Below, piece by piece: positions 46,932-57,313 of a stretch of DNA of 64,000 bases. Below the pieces are notes generated by a model, which did no database searches, was not told the DNA's origin, and was given only the letters and a program-made list of their open reading frames with translations. The stretch spans positions 280,310-344,309 of the forward strand of contig JAIPBH010000002.1 in the NCBI GenBank assembly GCA_021739635.1. The letters are read 5' to 3'. This stretch comes from Flavobacteriaceae bacterium. GTDB lineage: Bacteria; Bacteroidota; Bacteroidia; Flavobacteriales; Flavobacteriaceae. How positions within the stretch are numbered: the first letter of the stretch is position 1; each line of letters opens with the position of its first letter. A program made the translations under genes and the position numbers.

Positions 46932-47627
46932 TTAAATATTATTTAAGGCATCAACAAGCTGAGTCTTTTTATTTCTACTTAAAGGAATTTCATAAGCACC
47001 AACTTCAACATTTTTACTATTAAATCTATCAATTTTATCTAAATTAACAATGTAAGATTTGTGAATTCTCAAAAATTTATTTTCTGGTAATTCTTTTTCA
47101 AAAGATTTCATTGTAGATAATACAACAAGACTGTTTTCTTCAGTCACAAGTTTCACATAATCACCCAAAGCTTCAATCCATTTAATATCTTTTATAAAAA
47201 CTTTACGTTTTTTAAGATTGCTCTTTACAAAGATGTGTTCTCCTTCTTCTTCGTTAAAATCTTGAGTTAGTTTATGCTGCTCTAAAGCTTTTTCAACAGC
47301 AGTATTAAAACGTTCTCTTGTAATTGGTTTGTGTAAGTAATCAGTAGCATCATAATTAAACGCTTTAAATGCGTATTCTGTTTTACCGGTTACAAAAATA
47401 ATTTGGGGTTTGTTGTTTAATACATCCAAAAGCTCGAATCCATTTAGTACAGGCATTTCTATATCTAAAAAGATGAGGTCAACTTGGTTGTTATTTAAAC
47501 CATTTTTGGTTTCTAAAGCACTACTGTACTCTGCAATTAAGTTAAGAGCGGGGTGATTCTCTACTAACTTAACGATTGAGAGACGCTGTATTGCCGAGTC
47601 GTCTACTACTACACAGTTTAAAGTCAT
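46932..47627 (-). CDS. LytTR-family response regulator
   Basis: A 231-residue two-component regulator. The receiver domain (about 1-120) has the acidic pair D9-D10 in VVVDDSA, phosphorylation site D55 in LIFLDIEMP, and the switch Lys in DYLHKPI. The LytTR DNA-binding domain occupies about 130-231 (VKSNLKKRKVFIKDIKWIEALGDYVKL ... FLRIHKSYIVNLDKI). Such regulators usually pair with a LytS-type histidine kinase (HisKA_7TM or His_kinase family), but none is next to it. It is an orphan in this window, divergent from rpsF across a 196-base AT-rich region. The target genes are unknown. Confidence 0.93.
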   Translation of the reverse strand: MTLNCVVVDDSAIQRLSIVKLVENHPALNLIAEYSSALETKNGLNNNQVDLIFLDIEMPVLNGFELLDVLNNKPQIIFVTGKTEYAFKAFNYDATDYLHKPITRERFNTAVEKALEQHKLTQDFNEEEGEHIFVKSNLKKRKVFIKDIKWIEALGDYVKLVTEENSLVVLSTMKSFEKELPENKFLRIHKSYIVNLDKIDRFNSKNVEVGAYEIPLSRNKKTQLVDALNNI

Positions 47628-47762
47628 AACATTTTATTATTTCGGTTAAGATATCGACAATATTACAAAAAATTCGGTTAAAAACCAAATTTCATCGGCA
47701 AACTGTTTTTTTTAACAAAAAATTAACATTTAAAAGAATATGAAAATATAGATTAAATGTAC

Positions 47763-47793
47763 TTGCAATATATAAATAAATAGTTTATTTTTG
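47763..47793 (+). promoter_or_regulatory. Promoter of the rpsF-rpsR-rplI operon, TTG-N20-TATTTTTG
   Basis: TTG at 47763-47765 and TATTTTTG at 47786-47793 are 20 bases apart, a good match to the Bacteroidota consensus and followed by CA. rpsF starts 31 bases downstream, leaving a short leader in which an autoregulatory structure might fold, though none is obvious by eye. Confidence 0.7.
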
Positions 47794-47823
47794 CACCCAT
47801 TTTAATAATAAATTTAGATTTTT

Positions 47824-48162
47824 ATGAATCATTATGAAACTGTTTTCATCTTAAATCCCGTTTTATCTGAAGATCAGATAAAGGAAACAGTAAAGAAATA
47901 CGAAGATTTTCTTGTTTCTAAAGGAGCTAAGATGGTATCAAAAGAAGATTGGGGGCTAAAAAAATTAGCGTACCCTATTCAAAACAAAAAAAGTGGTTTT
48001 TATCACTTATTTGAATACCAAGTAGAAGGAGAAGTAATTGCTCCTCTAGAGATTGAATTTAGACGTGACGAACGTTTTATGCGTTATTTAACTGTTACTT
48101 TAGACAAGCATGCTGTGTCTTGGGCAGAAAGAAGAAGAGCAAAACTTAATGTAAAAGCGTAA
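47824..48162 (+). CDS. rpsF: Ribosomal protein bS6
   Basis: A 112-residue small-subunit protein, first gene of the bS6-bS18-bL9 operon. It begins [21 protein letters not shown], the classical bS6 start, and includes [24 protein letters not shown] and [15 protein letters not shown]. It forms a heterodimer with bS18 on the central domain of 16S rRNA. No ssb or priB gene is inserted between it and rpsR, unlike in some other bacteria. The next gene begins 3 bases after its stop. Confidence 0.98.
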   Translation: MNHYETVFILNPVLSEDQIKETVKKYEDFLVSKGAKMVSKEDWGLKKLAYPIQNKKSGFYHLFEYQVEGEVIAPLEIEFRRDERFMRYLTVTLDKHAVSWAERRRAKLNVKA

Positions 48163-48164
48163 TT

Positions 48165-48464
48165 ATGTCAACAAGTATTGAACAACAATCAAAAGGAAAA
48201 AAAGACGGAGAAATAAGATATCTTACGCCTTTAAACATTGAAACAAACAAAACTAAAAAGTATTGTCGTTTCAAAAAATCTGGAATTAAATATATTGATT
48301 ATAAAGATCCAGATTTTTTATTGAAATTCGTTAATGAGCAAGGTAAAATTTTACCAAGACGTTTAACAGGAACTTCATTAAAGTATCAAAGAAAAGTGTC
48401 AGTTGCTGTAAAAAGAGCTCGTCATTTAGCTTTAATGCCTTATGTAGCTGATTTATTAAAATAA
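48165..48464 (+). CDS. rpsR: Ribosomal protein bS18
   Basis: A 99-residue protein with a charged N-terminal extension ([20 protein letters not shown]) followed by the bS18 core: [57 protein letters not shown]. It is about 25 residues longer than E. coli bS18 because of the extension, which is common in Bacteroidota. It pairs with bS6 near the 3' side of the platform. The following rplI starts 13 bases downstream. Confidence 0.98.
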   Translation: MSTSIEQQSKGKKDGEIRYLTPLNIETNKTKKYCRFKKSGIKYIDYKDPDFLLKFVNEQGKILPRRLTGTSLKYQRKVSVAVKRARHLALMPYVADLLK

Positions 48465-48477
48465 AATACCGATAACA

Positions 48478-48924
48478 ATGGAACTTATATTAAAACAAGA
48501 CGTTGAAAATTTAGGATTTAAAGACGATGTTGTAACAGTTAAGAACGGTTATGGTAGAAATTTTTTAATTCCTCAAGGACAAGCTGTTATGGCTACTGCT
48601 TCTGCTAGAAAAGTATTAGCAGAAAACTTAAAGCAAAGAGCTTATAAAGAAAAGAAAATAGTTGATGATGCTAATAAAGTTGCTGAAGCTTTAAAAGCAT
48701 TAGAAATTAAAATTGCTGCTAAAGTTGGTTCAGGTGATAAATTATTTGGTTCAATAAATAACATTGATCTTGCTGAAGCTTTAGAAAAAGAAGGGCAATC
48801 AATTGACAGAAAATTTATTACTGTTGCTACAATTAAACGCACAGGTAAATACAATGCAGTGATTCGTTTACACAGATCTGTAAGTGTAGATTTACCTTTT
48901 GAAGTGATAGCACAAGCAAATTAA
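48478..48924 (+). CDS. rplI: Ribosomal protein bL9
   Basis: A 148-residue large-subunit protein. The rRNA-binding N-domain carries MELILKQDVENLGFKDDVVTVKNGYGRNFLIPQGQA, followed by the long connecting helix and a C-domain (IAAKVGSGDKLFGSINNIDLAEAL, KTGKYNAVIRLHRSVSVDLPFEV region). Normal length. It ends the operon, with an intrinsic terminator 22 bases after the stop. Confidence 0.98.
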   Translation: MELILKQDVENLGFKDDVVTVKNGYGRNFLIPQGQAVMATASARKVLAENLKQRAYKEKKIVDDANKVAEALKALEIKIAAKVGSGDKLFGSINNIDLAEALEKEGQSIDRKFITVATIKRTGKYNAVIRLHRSVSVDLPFEVIAQAN

Positions 48925-48946
48925 ATTTCAATTTTAAATTATATCT

Positions 48947-48978
48947 AAACCGTTTAGACTTTCTAAGCGGTTTTTTTT
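48947..48978 (+). terminator. Terminator of the rpsF operon
   Basis: AAACCGTTTAGA (48947-48958) pairs with TCTAAGCGGTTT (48962-48973) with one G-T pair and a three-base loop, then an unbroken T run to 48978. A strong rho-independent terminator. Confidence 0.9.
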
Positions 48979-49014
48979 ACTTTATTTTTAAAATATTTCA
49001 ATTAAAAAAAACAC

Positions 49015-49482
49015 ATGAAATATTCAAGACTTACAAAAGAACAGTTTGAAGCATTACAACAAGAGTTTATTAACTTTTTAGCAACGCAATCTATCACCGC
49101 CGATGAATGGAAAAACTTAAAGGAAAATAAACCAGAGTTAGCTGAAATGGAATTGGATGTATTTAGCGATTTAATTTGGGAAGGTGTTTTAAAAAGTGCT
49201 CAATATTTAGAGCATATTTCACCACAACATATGCACTTATTTGCTATTAATGATGATAATATGCATGTTATAGCAGTAACCTTAAAAAATGATGTAGATA
49301 TTACTACAAAAAAGGGTTATGCTTGGTTACGTGATAATTTAATGGATGAAAACGTTGAATTTTTACAGGCAAAAAAAGAATATTCAGAAGATAGAAATTT
49401 AGATATTTTTAAATTAATTCAACAAGGGTCAGTCATTACAAAAGGAGATTTGTTTAAATTTTTCAATAAACTTATTAATTAA
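49015..49482 (+). CDS. Conserved Bacteroidota protein of unknown function (DUF6495-like)
   Basis: A 155-residue soluble, acidic protein with no signal peptide. It starts MKYSRLTKEQFEALQQEFINFL, and a central HLFAINDDNMHVIAVTLKNDVDI segment has a beta pattern, with helices on either side. From memory it resembles the family labelled DUF6495; I could not check this. It has no catalytic motif I recognise. It follows the rpsF operon terminator and ends exactly one base before the stop of the convergent permease gene. The strong conservation-like pattern suggests a housekeeping role in this phylum, perhaps regulatory. Confidence 0.7.
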   Translation: MKYSRLTKEQFEALQQEFINFLATQSITADEWKNLKENKPELAEMELDVFSDLIWEGVLKSAQYLEHISPQHMHLFAINDDNMHVIAVTLKNDVDITTKKGYAWLRDNLMDENVEFLQAKKEYSEDRNLDIFKLIQQGSVITKGDLFKFFNKLIN

Positions 49483-50721
49483 TTATTCGTAGCGTAACGA
49501 TTCTACCGGATCTAATTTTGAAGCTTTTATTGCTGGCAGTAATCCAGATAAAATAGCTACCAAAAATGTGATTGCAAAGGCGCTAAACATAGCAAGCCAA
49601 GGTGTTGTAAAATTAAAACCAGCTACTGATGAAAATATCAAACCTATTAGTATTCCTAAAATAACACCTAAAATACCTCCAAGTTGCCCAACAATAATGG
49701 TTTCAATAAAAAACTGAACAGCTATTGTAACACGTTTGGCACCTAATGCTTTTCTAACACCAATTTCTCGCGTTCTTTCGGTAACAGATACCAACATAAT
49801 ATTCATTAAGGCTATTGATGATCCAAAAATGGTAATAATACTTATTATCCATGCAGCCATATATAAGTATTGAGTTATAGAGGCAACTCTGTTAATTAAA
49901 TCAGTACTGTTTTCAATAGCAAAATTATGATCTTCAATAGGATTTAACTTTCTAATTTTTCTAAAGGTAATGACAGCTTCTTCTTGAGCGGCATCAAGAA
50001 ATTCTTTTTTATCAACCTTAACACTTAAGCCATAATTTATATTGGCATTTGTAAAAATAGATCGTGCTTTTTGTATAGGAATAATAACTCTATAATCTTC
50101 ATTACTTCCCAAGCCAGTTTTTTTAGATTCTAAAATACCTATAACTTTAAATTTGCTTCCACGTACACTGATGGTTTTATTTAAAGGATTTAAATTTTCA
50201 AAAAGTTTATCTTTTAAATCATTACCAATCACACAAACGTTATTATTGTTTTCAACATCAAAATAATTGAATTCTCTACCATCGGCTATTTTAAGACCTG
50301 AGTTTTGAAAATAATTTTCATTGGCACCTAAAACTAAAACATCTGGATCTGTTTTTTTGTTTTCATATTTTATCTCTGCAGAATTAGTTCCTGTAAAAAC
50401 AAGTGAAATTGATGCCGAAGGGAATTGATATTTTTCAGTAAAATCTTTAGCATCTGCATAGGTAATTATGGGGTTTTCCTTTTGTCTTTCTCCACCACGA
50501 CGTCTAACACCATATTCATCACGCTGAATATTAAAGGTGTTTGCTCCCATAGATGAAAAATCACCAGCAATTGTGTTTTCAAGGGCAGAAATAGCACTTA
50601 AAATACCTACAAGAGCCGTAATACCAATGGCTATAATTAAAACCGTTAAAATAGTACGTAATAATTGGCTTTTTATAGAATCTATGGCAATTCTAACATT
50701 TTCTCGTACTAATGAAAACAT
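49483..50721 (-). CDS. MacB/FtsX-type ABC transporter permease
   Basis: A 412-residue membrane protein of the type VII ABC group. One helix at about 15-40 (LRTILTVLIIAIGITALVGILSAI), a large periplasmic MacB_PCD domain at about 45-275, and three helices in the C-terminal FtsX domain, with SVTERTREIGVRKALGAKR, GGILGVILGILIGLIFS and PAIKASKLDPVESLRYE, the usual end. Members export lipoproteins, peptides or drugs, or transmit mechanical force, and need an ATPase of the MacB/LolD type. No ATPase is adjacent, so it must be elsewhere. The substrate is unknown. Confidence 0.9.
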   Translation of the reverse strand: MFSLVRENVRIAIDSIKSQLLRTILTVLIIAIGITALVGILSAISALENTIAGDFSSMGANTFNIQRDEYGVRRRGGERQKENPIITYADAKDFTEKYQFPSASISLVFTGTNSAEIKYENKKTDPDVLVLGANENYFQNSGLKIADGREFNYFDVENNNNVCVIGNDLKDKLFENLNPLNKTISVRGSKFKVIGILESKKTGLGSNEDYRVIIPIQKARSIFTNANINYGLSVKVDKKEFLDAAQEEAVITFRKIRKLNPIEDHNFAIENSTDLINRVASITQYLYMAAWIISIITIFGSSIALMNIMLVSVTERTREIGVRKALGAKRVTIAVQFFIETIIVGQLGGILGVILGILIGLIFSSVAGFNFTTPWLAMFSAFAITFLVAILSGLLPAIKASKLDPVESLRYE

Positions 50722-50848
50722 ATATTGGTTTTAAAATTAATGCCTTTTTAAAGTTAGACTATTAAAGGCGAATAAAGTTACTATAAATTTTAAAAAAGGT
50801 ATCAAGTCACATTAAAAATTAAGATATTTGTGCTTTAAAAACTAATCA

Positions 50849-52219
50849 ATGGCTCAAAAACCAAGTATTCCTAAAGGCACAAGAGATTTTAACCCAGAAG
50901 AAGTAGCTAAACGCAACTATATTTTTAATACCATTCGTGGTGTATTTCAAACTTTTGGATTTCAACCTATAGAAACTCCAAGTTTTGAAAATTCTGAAAC
51001 CTTAATGGGAAAATATGGTGATGAAGGCGATAGATTGATTTTTAAAATTTTAGATTCAGGTGATTATTTAAGCAAGGTTGATGATGTAATTTACAATATT
51101 AAAGATTCAAATAAATTAACCCCAAGAATTTCAGAAAAGGCTTTACGGTATGATTTAACGGTGCCTTTTGCTCGTTATGTGGTACAACACCAAAACGAGA
51201 TTGAATTCCCATTTAAACGCTATCAAATGCAACCTGTATGGCGAGCAGACAGACCACAAAAAGGACGTTTTAGAGAGTTTTATCAATGTGATGCCGATGT
51301 GGTGGGTTCACAGTCTTTATGGCAAGAAGTTGAATTTGTACAACTATACGATACGGTGTTTTCTACACTTAAATTACAAGGTGTTACGATTAAAATTAAT
51401 AACCGAAAAATCCTTTCAGGAATTGCAGAAGTAATTGGCGCACAAGATAAATTAATTGACTTTACTGTAGCACTTGATAAATTGGATAAAATAGGAGAGG
51501 AGAAGGTAAAAGAAGAGATGTTAAGTAAAGGTATTTCTCAGTCAGGCATTGATAAATTGCAACCATTATTTACCTTACAAGGAAGTTTTCAATCACAAAT
51601 TGAAACCCTAAAAATCATTTTATTAACTTCTGAAGAAGGTTTAAAAGGTATTGAAGAATTAGAATTTATTAATAATGCTATAAATGTTTTGGGTTTAGAA
51701 ACAGCAACCTTACAACTAGATGTAACCTTGGCACGTGGCTTAAACTATTATACAGGCGCTATTTTTGAAGTGGCGGCTCCAAAAACCGTGCAAATGGGTT
51801 CTATTGGTGGCGGTGGAAGATATGATGATTTAACTGGAATTTTTGGCTTAAATGATGTAAGTGGAGTAGGTATTAGTTTTGGTTTAGATAGAATTTATTT
51901 AGTTTTAGATGAACTTGGTTTGTTTCCAGAAACCATAACAAAAACCATAGATGTATTATTTATAAATTTTGGAGATAAAGAAGCACTGTTTAGTTTAAAA
52001 GCGATTAAAAAATTACGCGAAAACGGATTTAATGCCGAATTATATCCTGATGCTGCTAAAATGAAAAAGCAAATGATGCATGCCAATAAACGAAACATTC
52101 CTTATGTGGTTTTGGTAGGCGAGCAGGAAATGAATTCTAATACCTATACGTTAAAAAACATGATTTCTGGAATACAAGAAACAGTTACTTTAGAAGTATT
52201 AATAAGTCTTATAAAATAA
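50849..52219 (+). CDS. hisS: Histidine--tRNA ligase
   Basis: A 456-residue class II aminoacyl-tRNA synthetase. Motif 1 lies in [22 protein letters not shown], motif 2 in [31 protein letters not shown], the histidine-specific loop in [15 protein letters not shown], and motif 3 in [14 protein letters not shown]. The C-terminal anticodon-binding domain starts near [14 protein letters not shown]. It is longer than E. coli HisRS (424), as is normal in Bacteroidota. A near-consensus -7 (GATATTTG at 50823-50830) precedes it. It converges on the giant-protein gene across a shared hairpin. Confidence 0.97.
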   Translation: MAQKPSIPKGTRDFNPEEVAKRNYIFNTIRGVFQTFGFQPIETPSFENSETLMGKYGDEGDRLIFKILDSGDYLSKVDDVIYNIKDSNKLTPRISEKALRYDLTVPFARYVVQHQNEIEFPFKRYQMQPVWRADRPQKGRFREFYQCDADVVGSQSLWQEVEFVQLYDTVFSTLKLQGVTIKINNRKILSGIAEVIGAQDKLIDFTVALDKLDKIGEEKVKEEMLSKGISQSGIDKLQPLFTLQGSFQSQIETLKIILLTSEEGLKGIEELEFINNAINVLGLETATLQLDVTLARGLNYYTGAIFEVAAPKTVQMGSIGGGGRYDDLTGIFGLNDVSGVGISFGLDRIYLVLDELGLFPETITKTIDVLFINFGDKEALFSLKAIKKLRENGFNAELYPDAAKMKKQMMHANKRNIPYVVLVGEQEMNSNTYTLKNMISGIQETVTLEVLISLIK

Positions 52220-52250
52220 AAGAGTCCTAAAAATTAATTTTAAGACTCTT
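52220..52250 (-). terminator. Hairpin terminator between hisS and the giant-protein gene, best for the minus strand
   Basis: AAGAGTC (52220-52226) pairs with GACTCTT (52244-52250); the stem extends through TAAAA/TTTTA with one mismatch, around an ATTAA loop. On the minus strand the hairpin is followed by TTATTTTA, so it should stop transcripts of the gene ending at 52295; it may also serve hisS. Confidence 0.65.
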
Positions 52251-52294
52251 AACTAACTAAAACATTTATAATAGAATTGGGAACTATTCTCGAT

Positions 52295-55200
52295 TTAATT
52301 TATTAAAACTTTTTTAGAAGTTTCATAGTCATTTGTTTGTAGTTTTAAAATATAGGTGCCTTCTGCAATAGGTTTTGTTTTAAATTTTTGATAATTAATT
52401 GTCTCAATGTTTTTAAAATTATAAACTACCTGACCTAGCATATTTAATAATTGAGCTGATTTTATTTGTTTTAACTCTGGGTTATGAAGAATTAAACTAG
52501 AATCTTCATTTGAGTAAAACATTTGTAATGCTTTAATTTCGGTATCATCAATTCCTAAGGAGATTTCAGGTGTTATATCAAACAGAATTTCAAACCTATC
52601 AGTAATTGTTCCAGGAGTTAAATAAACCTCATAGTTGCTTTCTTTTAAATTATGAATGATATCTAATTGACTATCATGTATATAAATATTAAGATTGTCA
52701 GGTATATTTTCTAAAACATCTAATTTTATTGTTCCTAAACCTTGCTGATAAATTTTAACACCTAAAGGTAGTTTTTGTTCTGGACTAAAATTATTTACAC
52801 CTTGAATAACCAAGTTTTTATCATTTACAATCCAAAACATATCTTCTTTATTGTTTTCTATTAAAATAGCATCATATCCTAAATCTAAATCATTTGATGC
52901 ATTACTATCAACACCAACAAGTAATTGTCTGTGATAGTGGTAAGGAGAATCAAAGATAAGTTTGATTTTTTCTCTTGTATCTATATCAGAAGCAGTTATT
53001 TTTTTATCTTCTTTTATATTTGAAGGTTTCATAAAAACAGAAGGGTCATTTGCTTCGGTTTTAAAAACACGTTGGCTGTTTTTAAAGCTAACATTTCCAC
53101 CAGTATTTGCTGTTACAAAAAAACCTTGACTTACAGGTATGTATCTTTGCGGAGTTTTTGTTCCTAATTCACCAGTAGCATCAATTCTAGAATCATTTGA
53201 AATAGCTTTTATTCCTTCAATTAAGTTGTATGTACCGTAACCACCTTGATATTCGGCTAAAACATGTGTAGAACTAGCAAAATGTTCCCAGAAGTACAAA
53301 GAGCCGTCAATAATGTTAGTAGAAGCTCTACCACCAGAACTATTAATATTATCTAAAATAAATTCATTGGCATCAATAGCAGACGCATATGGGTTACCAA
53401 TTAAATAATCATTTCCTGCGGAGAGTGTAAGGTTTATGTCTCCATTATTTGGTTTTCCATTAAACACATAGTTTTGTTCTAAAGAAATAACTCCACTAGT
53501 ATTTTCAACGCCTTTCATAGTAAATCCTTCTCCCGCTAAAATGGTTCCTGTACTTCTTACATGTTGCCATGATGGATAGCTATTACTAAGTTGATTAGAA
53601 TATTTCCAAATCCAATAATCTGCAATACCAATTGGTGTTACGCCAGGAATACCAGGTGTACCATTGTAACCAGATGTTAAAAAAGTTATATTTAATGGAT
53701 TTGAAGCTATAGAACCATCTTTTAAAACATTAGGAAGTTTATAGCTATTATTATTGGTTGAAATATTACTAATACCTACTGGTGAAGACCAATAATTATA
53801 GGTAAATAAGTCTTTGGTACCTTGTTGATCTCTTTCTATTTTGCCAGAACTTGTTACGTCTAATATGCTATAGTTGCTTTGTATTAATTGTGATTCATTG
53901 TCTAAATCTATTAATCCATTTAGTTTTAAATAGAAACTGTTATATAATCCTTTGTTTTCTTCAATAGAAAATTCTTTTCCAGAATCTACAATTAAGCCTA
54001 CCATACCTTGAGTATTGTAAGAACCATCTAAATTGACATTATTTTTTATATGAATAATGGAGGCATCATTTGTATTGTTTTGTTTAGACATAATATCCCA
54101 TTCATTGCCGTAAAGCCAAGTGGTTGTATCAGTCCAATTGCCATCTAAAATTGTTTCATAGGGTAGAGGAGCTCTTTGAAAATAAATATTTTTTACATTA
54201 TATATTTTGGCTCCAGCAATATCAACTGTGGGTGTTTTTTTATCATCTAGTATATCATCTTGATAGCAATCCATTTTATAGTATTTAACTAAGCTTGGTC
54301 CAATAGTAGTGCAAATATCTAATGGGATTATTTTTCCACGATTAAAGCTATTGGTATCATCTAATTCTTGATAAACCATTCTTAGAACTTCCCAATCTAA
54401 TAATGCCGAATCAAATACTCTCACCTCGTCAATTTCACCTTTAAAATAGTTGATATCAGAGGAATTTCTTCCAATATAAAAATTAGAACTATCTGTAATA
54501 CCACCAGAAGTATCACTGGCTACTTCAATACCATTTATGTATAAAATAGTTTCTCCTGTTTTTGTTGTTACTGTAATATGTGTCCATATACCATTTGTTA
54601 TTGGAGTTGTGGCAGAAATTACATTACCTTCTACTACAGCACTAATTATATTGGTAGCATTGTTGATAATAATATAAAAATCGTTTTGGCCTGCTACAAT
54701 TTGATTGTCTCCATTAGTATTTGAACCATCTGACTTGATAAATGCCATTAAGGTTGCATCACCAGAACTTATTAGGTTGCTATCTTCAACATAATCATTT
54801 CTACCATCAAAATAAAGACTATAACTACTGTCTAAGTTTCTTGGAGAACCATAAACTGTGTCATTACCATCACGGGATGCTACAATACCATCGCCATCAG
54901 CATCGGTTGTATCATCAAGAATACCGTTTGTATGTGGTAATGATGCGTAAATTTCAACAGTATCTATATCATAAATACCAGTAATATTATTAAAAGCATC
55001 TATATAATTTGGTAAACCATCTTCATCAGAATCTAGAGCATAAAGCGGTCCAATTCCTTGGCTATTATTTCCATAGGAATCAGCATAATTTGTATTTCCT
55101 TCATGAAAATCAAAGCAATCTAAAATACCATCACCAAAACCTTCTAAAATATCGTCACCATCAGAATCTTTTTCTCTGAACGTCTCTAAATCCATGCCGT

Positions 55201-57274
55201 CTCCAACGCCATTTCCTGTAATATCGCCATCTCCATTTTGAAATGAAGTATCATGACTATTTATTACTCCGTATTCATCAACATCAAATAAACCATCATT
55301 ATCACTATCTAAATCTAAATAATCTGGTATTCCATCAGAATCGGAATCAACAGCTGTATGAGATTCAAATAAATCATGCATACCATTAGCATTAGCATCA
55401 ATCCATGACAATACGTTAGTTAATGTTGCTTTACCTTCACTATAACTTCCTAATCCAGCTTCTACAACATCTGGGATACCATCATTATCAGAATCTAAAT
55501 CAAAGACATCAGAGATACCATCATTATCATGATCGCATAAGGTTTGTTTAATTTCTATATCGTCAATAGCTAAGTCATTTCCTATTCCACCTAATTGGTT
55601 ATTAATAAAAATCACTTGAAATTCTGTAACTCCTAGATTTAAATCTGCTGTAAACTGATACCAATCTCCAGCTAAATTTCCTGCAGTGGTAGGAGCTATA
55701 TCACCTGTTGTTATGGATGTAATAAGATTATAGCTCATATCTCTAAACTCAACAAGTATATCTGGCCTTAAACGAGTTGCAATTCCAGGGGCATCTGATC
55801 GGTCTAAATTTAATACCCAAAAACTATAAGTTATTGGAACACCAGCAAAAGTTCCATTAATGTGTGCTGTATAAAAAACACCTGGATCTACAGCGGCATT
55901 AAACATAGCCATTCTACCATGAGTATCTCCAGGAGAATGATCCTCACCTGTATACCAATACGCATCGGCCCAACTACCAACTTCTTCTACTGGAGTTTGA
56001 TTAATTCCATCGCCATTTGCAGCTTTATAATATACGGTATATTCACCATCATTTAAATCGTTTCCACCTAAAGAAGGGCAACTTGCAGTACCATCTTCAT
56101 AGCAATAAGTTGTCATGGCATCGTAGGTAATATCAATCGTGGTTCGTTCGCCTGCTCCAAAAGTCTCTTCAAGAAATTTATAGTTTACTTCATTAGTAGA
56201 ATTAGAATTTTTACAGCCAATTTGTTCATCAGTATCTAAAATGCCATCGTTGTCGTCATCAATATCAACATCGTCATAAATACCATCGCCATCACTATCA
56301 AAAAACACTTTATCACCTAAAGCGGTAAGATTAATTTGGTATGATGCTTCATCAAGGTCATCTGAATTTATAGTAAGCAAGTCTGTTTGAATACCAATGG
56401 TAGATGTAGAAAATAAAATTGTAATATCAGCAGTTTCATTTGGAGCTAAAATGGTTCCGGTTGTTGGACTACTATCAATTGTAAAATCTGATAACCCAGA
56501 TAAAGAAATGCTTCCTAAAGTTAAATTTGATGTACCTAAATTTTTAATAGTGAATATTTTACTAATAGTTTGTGAGGTAATTTGTGCAGTACCAAAATCT
56601 GTATTATCTATAAGTTTTGGAGTGTTTGAGCCATTACCTATTATTGATGTACCTAAACCTGTGACATCAATTTCTGGAGATGGTATTGATATTGAAATAT
56701 CATCTATAGCCATATCACTTTTATAATCACTTCCAGTAACACCTCTAAATCGAATTTTTACAACTTGGCCTATATATGACACTAAATTTATACTTACTTG
56801 ATTATAATCTTGATCATTTGAGGTTTGAACTTGCCCTGTTTGAGACCATAATAAGTTTGGATATGTAGATCCATTATCTGTACTTAATTCCACATATAAT
56901 GTTCCCATATTGCTACCATACATATGATACCAAAATGAAAATGTAGCTGATGAAACACTAGTTAAATCAAAGCAAGGGCTTTCAAAATTTCCTGTATTAT
57001 TTGTGTTTGAGGATGCTTCTGTGTACATGTACCAAGTACTGCTAATATGTCCAGTACTTGGTCCAGTTGAACTACTCGGAGTTCCGTTACTATCTCTTGT
57101 CCAATCAAAATTATCTCCCAAATCTTGAGTCCATGCTCCAATTCCAGATTCAAAACCTTCAGTATAAGGGTATGAGGTTATTGTAGTTAAGCATGTTTGA
57201 GAGATGGCACTATATGAAATAAGGAAACCTACACTAATATAAATTAATTGTAATATGCATTTTTGCAGGTTCAT
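52295..57274 (-). CDS. Giant T9SS type A protein: MAM, choice-of-anchor D, Ca-binding repeats, LamG
   Basis: A 1659-residue exported protein. Order of parts: signal peptide (MNLQKCILQLIYISVGFLIS); MAM-like domain at about 30-195 (YPYTEGFESGIGAWTQD ... AIDDISISIP); a choice-of-anchor D/ASH domain at about 198-318 ([14 protein letters not shown] ... LTINSDDLDEASYQI); thrombospondin-3-like Asp-rich repeats at about 320-350 and 580-815 (DSDGDGIYDDVDIDDDNDG, DLDSDNDGIPD) flanking a jelly-roll region at 355-565; LamG at about 820-960 (YSLYFDGRNDYVE ... KGEIDEVRVFD); a long C-terminal module at about 1035-1585 shared with the neighbouring gene; and a type A sorting domain. It is likely a surface adhesin or glycan-binding protein; the Asp repeats should bind Ca2+. 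Confidence 0.87.
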   Translation of the reverse strand: MNLQKCILQLIYISVGFLISYSAISQTCLTTITSYPYTEGFESGIGAWTQDLGDNFDWTRDSNGTPSSSTGPSTGHISSTWYMYTEASSNTNNTGNFESPCFDLTSVSSATFSFWYHMYGSNMGTLYVELSTDNGSTYPNLLWSQTGQVQTSNDQDYNQVSINLVSYIGQVVKIRFRGVTGSDYKSDMAIDDISISIPSPEIDVTGLGTSIIGNGSNTPKLIDNTDFGTAQITSQTISKIFTIKNLGTSNLTLGSISLSGLSDFTIDSSPTTGTILAPNETADITILFSTSTIGIQTDLLTINSDDLDEASYQINLTALGDKVFFDSDGDGIYDDVDIDDDNDGILDTDEQIGCKNSNSTNEVNYKFLEETFGAGERTTIDITYDAMTTYCYEDGTASCPSLGGNDLNDGEYTVYYKAANGDGINQTPVEEVGSWADAYWYTGEDHSPGDTHGRMAMFNAAVDPGVFYTAHINGTFAGVPITYSFWVLNLDRSDAPGIATRLRPDILVEFRDMSYNLITSITTGDIAPTTAGNLAGDWYQFTADLNLGVTEFQVIFINNQLGGIGNDLAIDDIEIKQTLCDHDNDGISDVFDLDSDNDGIPDVVEAGLGSYSEGKATLTNVLSWIDANANGMHDLFESHTAVDSDSDGIPDYLDLDSDNDGLFDVDEYGVINSHDTSFQNGDGDITGNGVGDGMDLETFREKDSDGDDILEGFGDGILDCFDFHEGNTNYADSYGNNSQGIGPLYALDSDEDGLPNYIDAFNNITGIYDIDTVEIYASLPHTNGILDDTTDADGDGIVASRDGNDTVYGSPRNLDSSYSLYFDGRNDYVEDSNLISSGDATLMAFIKSDGSNTNGDNQIVAGQNDFYIIINNATNIISAVVEGNVISATTPITNGIWTHITVTTKTGETILYINGIEVASDTSGGITDSSNFYIGRNSSDINYFKGEIDEVRVFDSALLDWEVLRMVYQELDDTNSFNRGKIIPLDICTTIGPSLVKYYKMDCYQDDILDDKKTPTVDIAGAKIYNVKNIYFQRAPLPYETILDGNWTDTTTWLYGNEWDIMSKQNNTNDASIIHIKNNVNLDGSYNTQGMVGLIVDSGKEFSIEENKGLYNSFYLKLNGLIDLDNESQLIQSNYSILDVTSSGKIERDQQGTKDLFTYNYWSSPVGISNISTNNNSYKLPNVLKDGSIASNPLNITFLTSGYNGTPGIPGVTPIGIADYWIWKYSNQLSNSYPSWQHVRSTGTILAGEGFTMKGVENTSGVISLEQNYVFNGKPNNGDINLTLSAGNDYLIGNPYASAIDANEFILDNINSSGGRASTNIIDGSLYFWEHFASSTHVLAEYQGGYGTYNLIEGIKAISNDSRIDATGELGTKTPQRYIPVSQGFFVTANTGGNVSFKNSQRVFKTEANDPSVFMKPSNIKEDKKITASDIDTREKIKLIFDSPYHYHRQLLVGVDSNASNDLDLGYDAILIENNKEDMFWIVNDKNLVIQGVNNFSPEQKLPLGVKIYQQGLGTIKLDVLENIPDNLNIYIHDSQLDIIHNLKESNYEVYLTPGTITDRFEILFDITPEISLGIDDTEIKALQMFYSNEDSSLILHNPELKQIKSAQLLNMLGQVVYNFKNIETINYQKFKTKPIAEGTYILKLQTNDYETSKKVLIN

Positions 57275-57313
57275 AAGTAGTTAATATAGTTTGGGACATA
57301 TTTAACTGATGCC

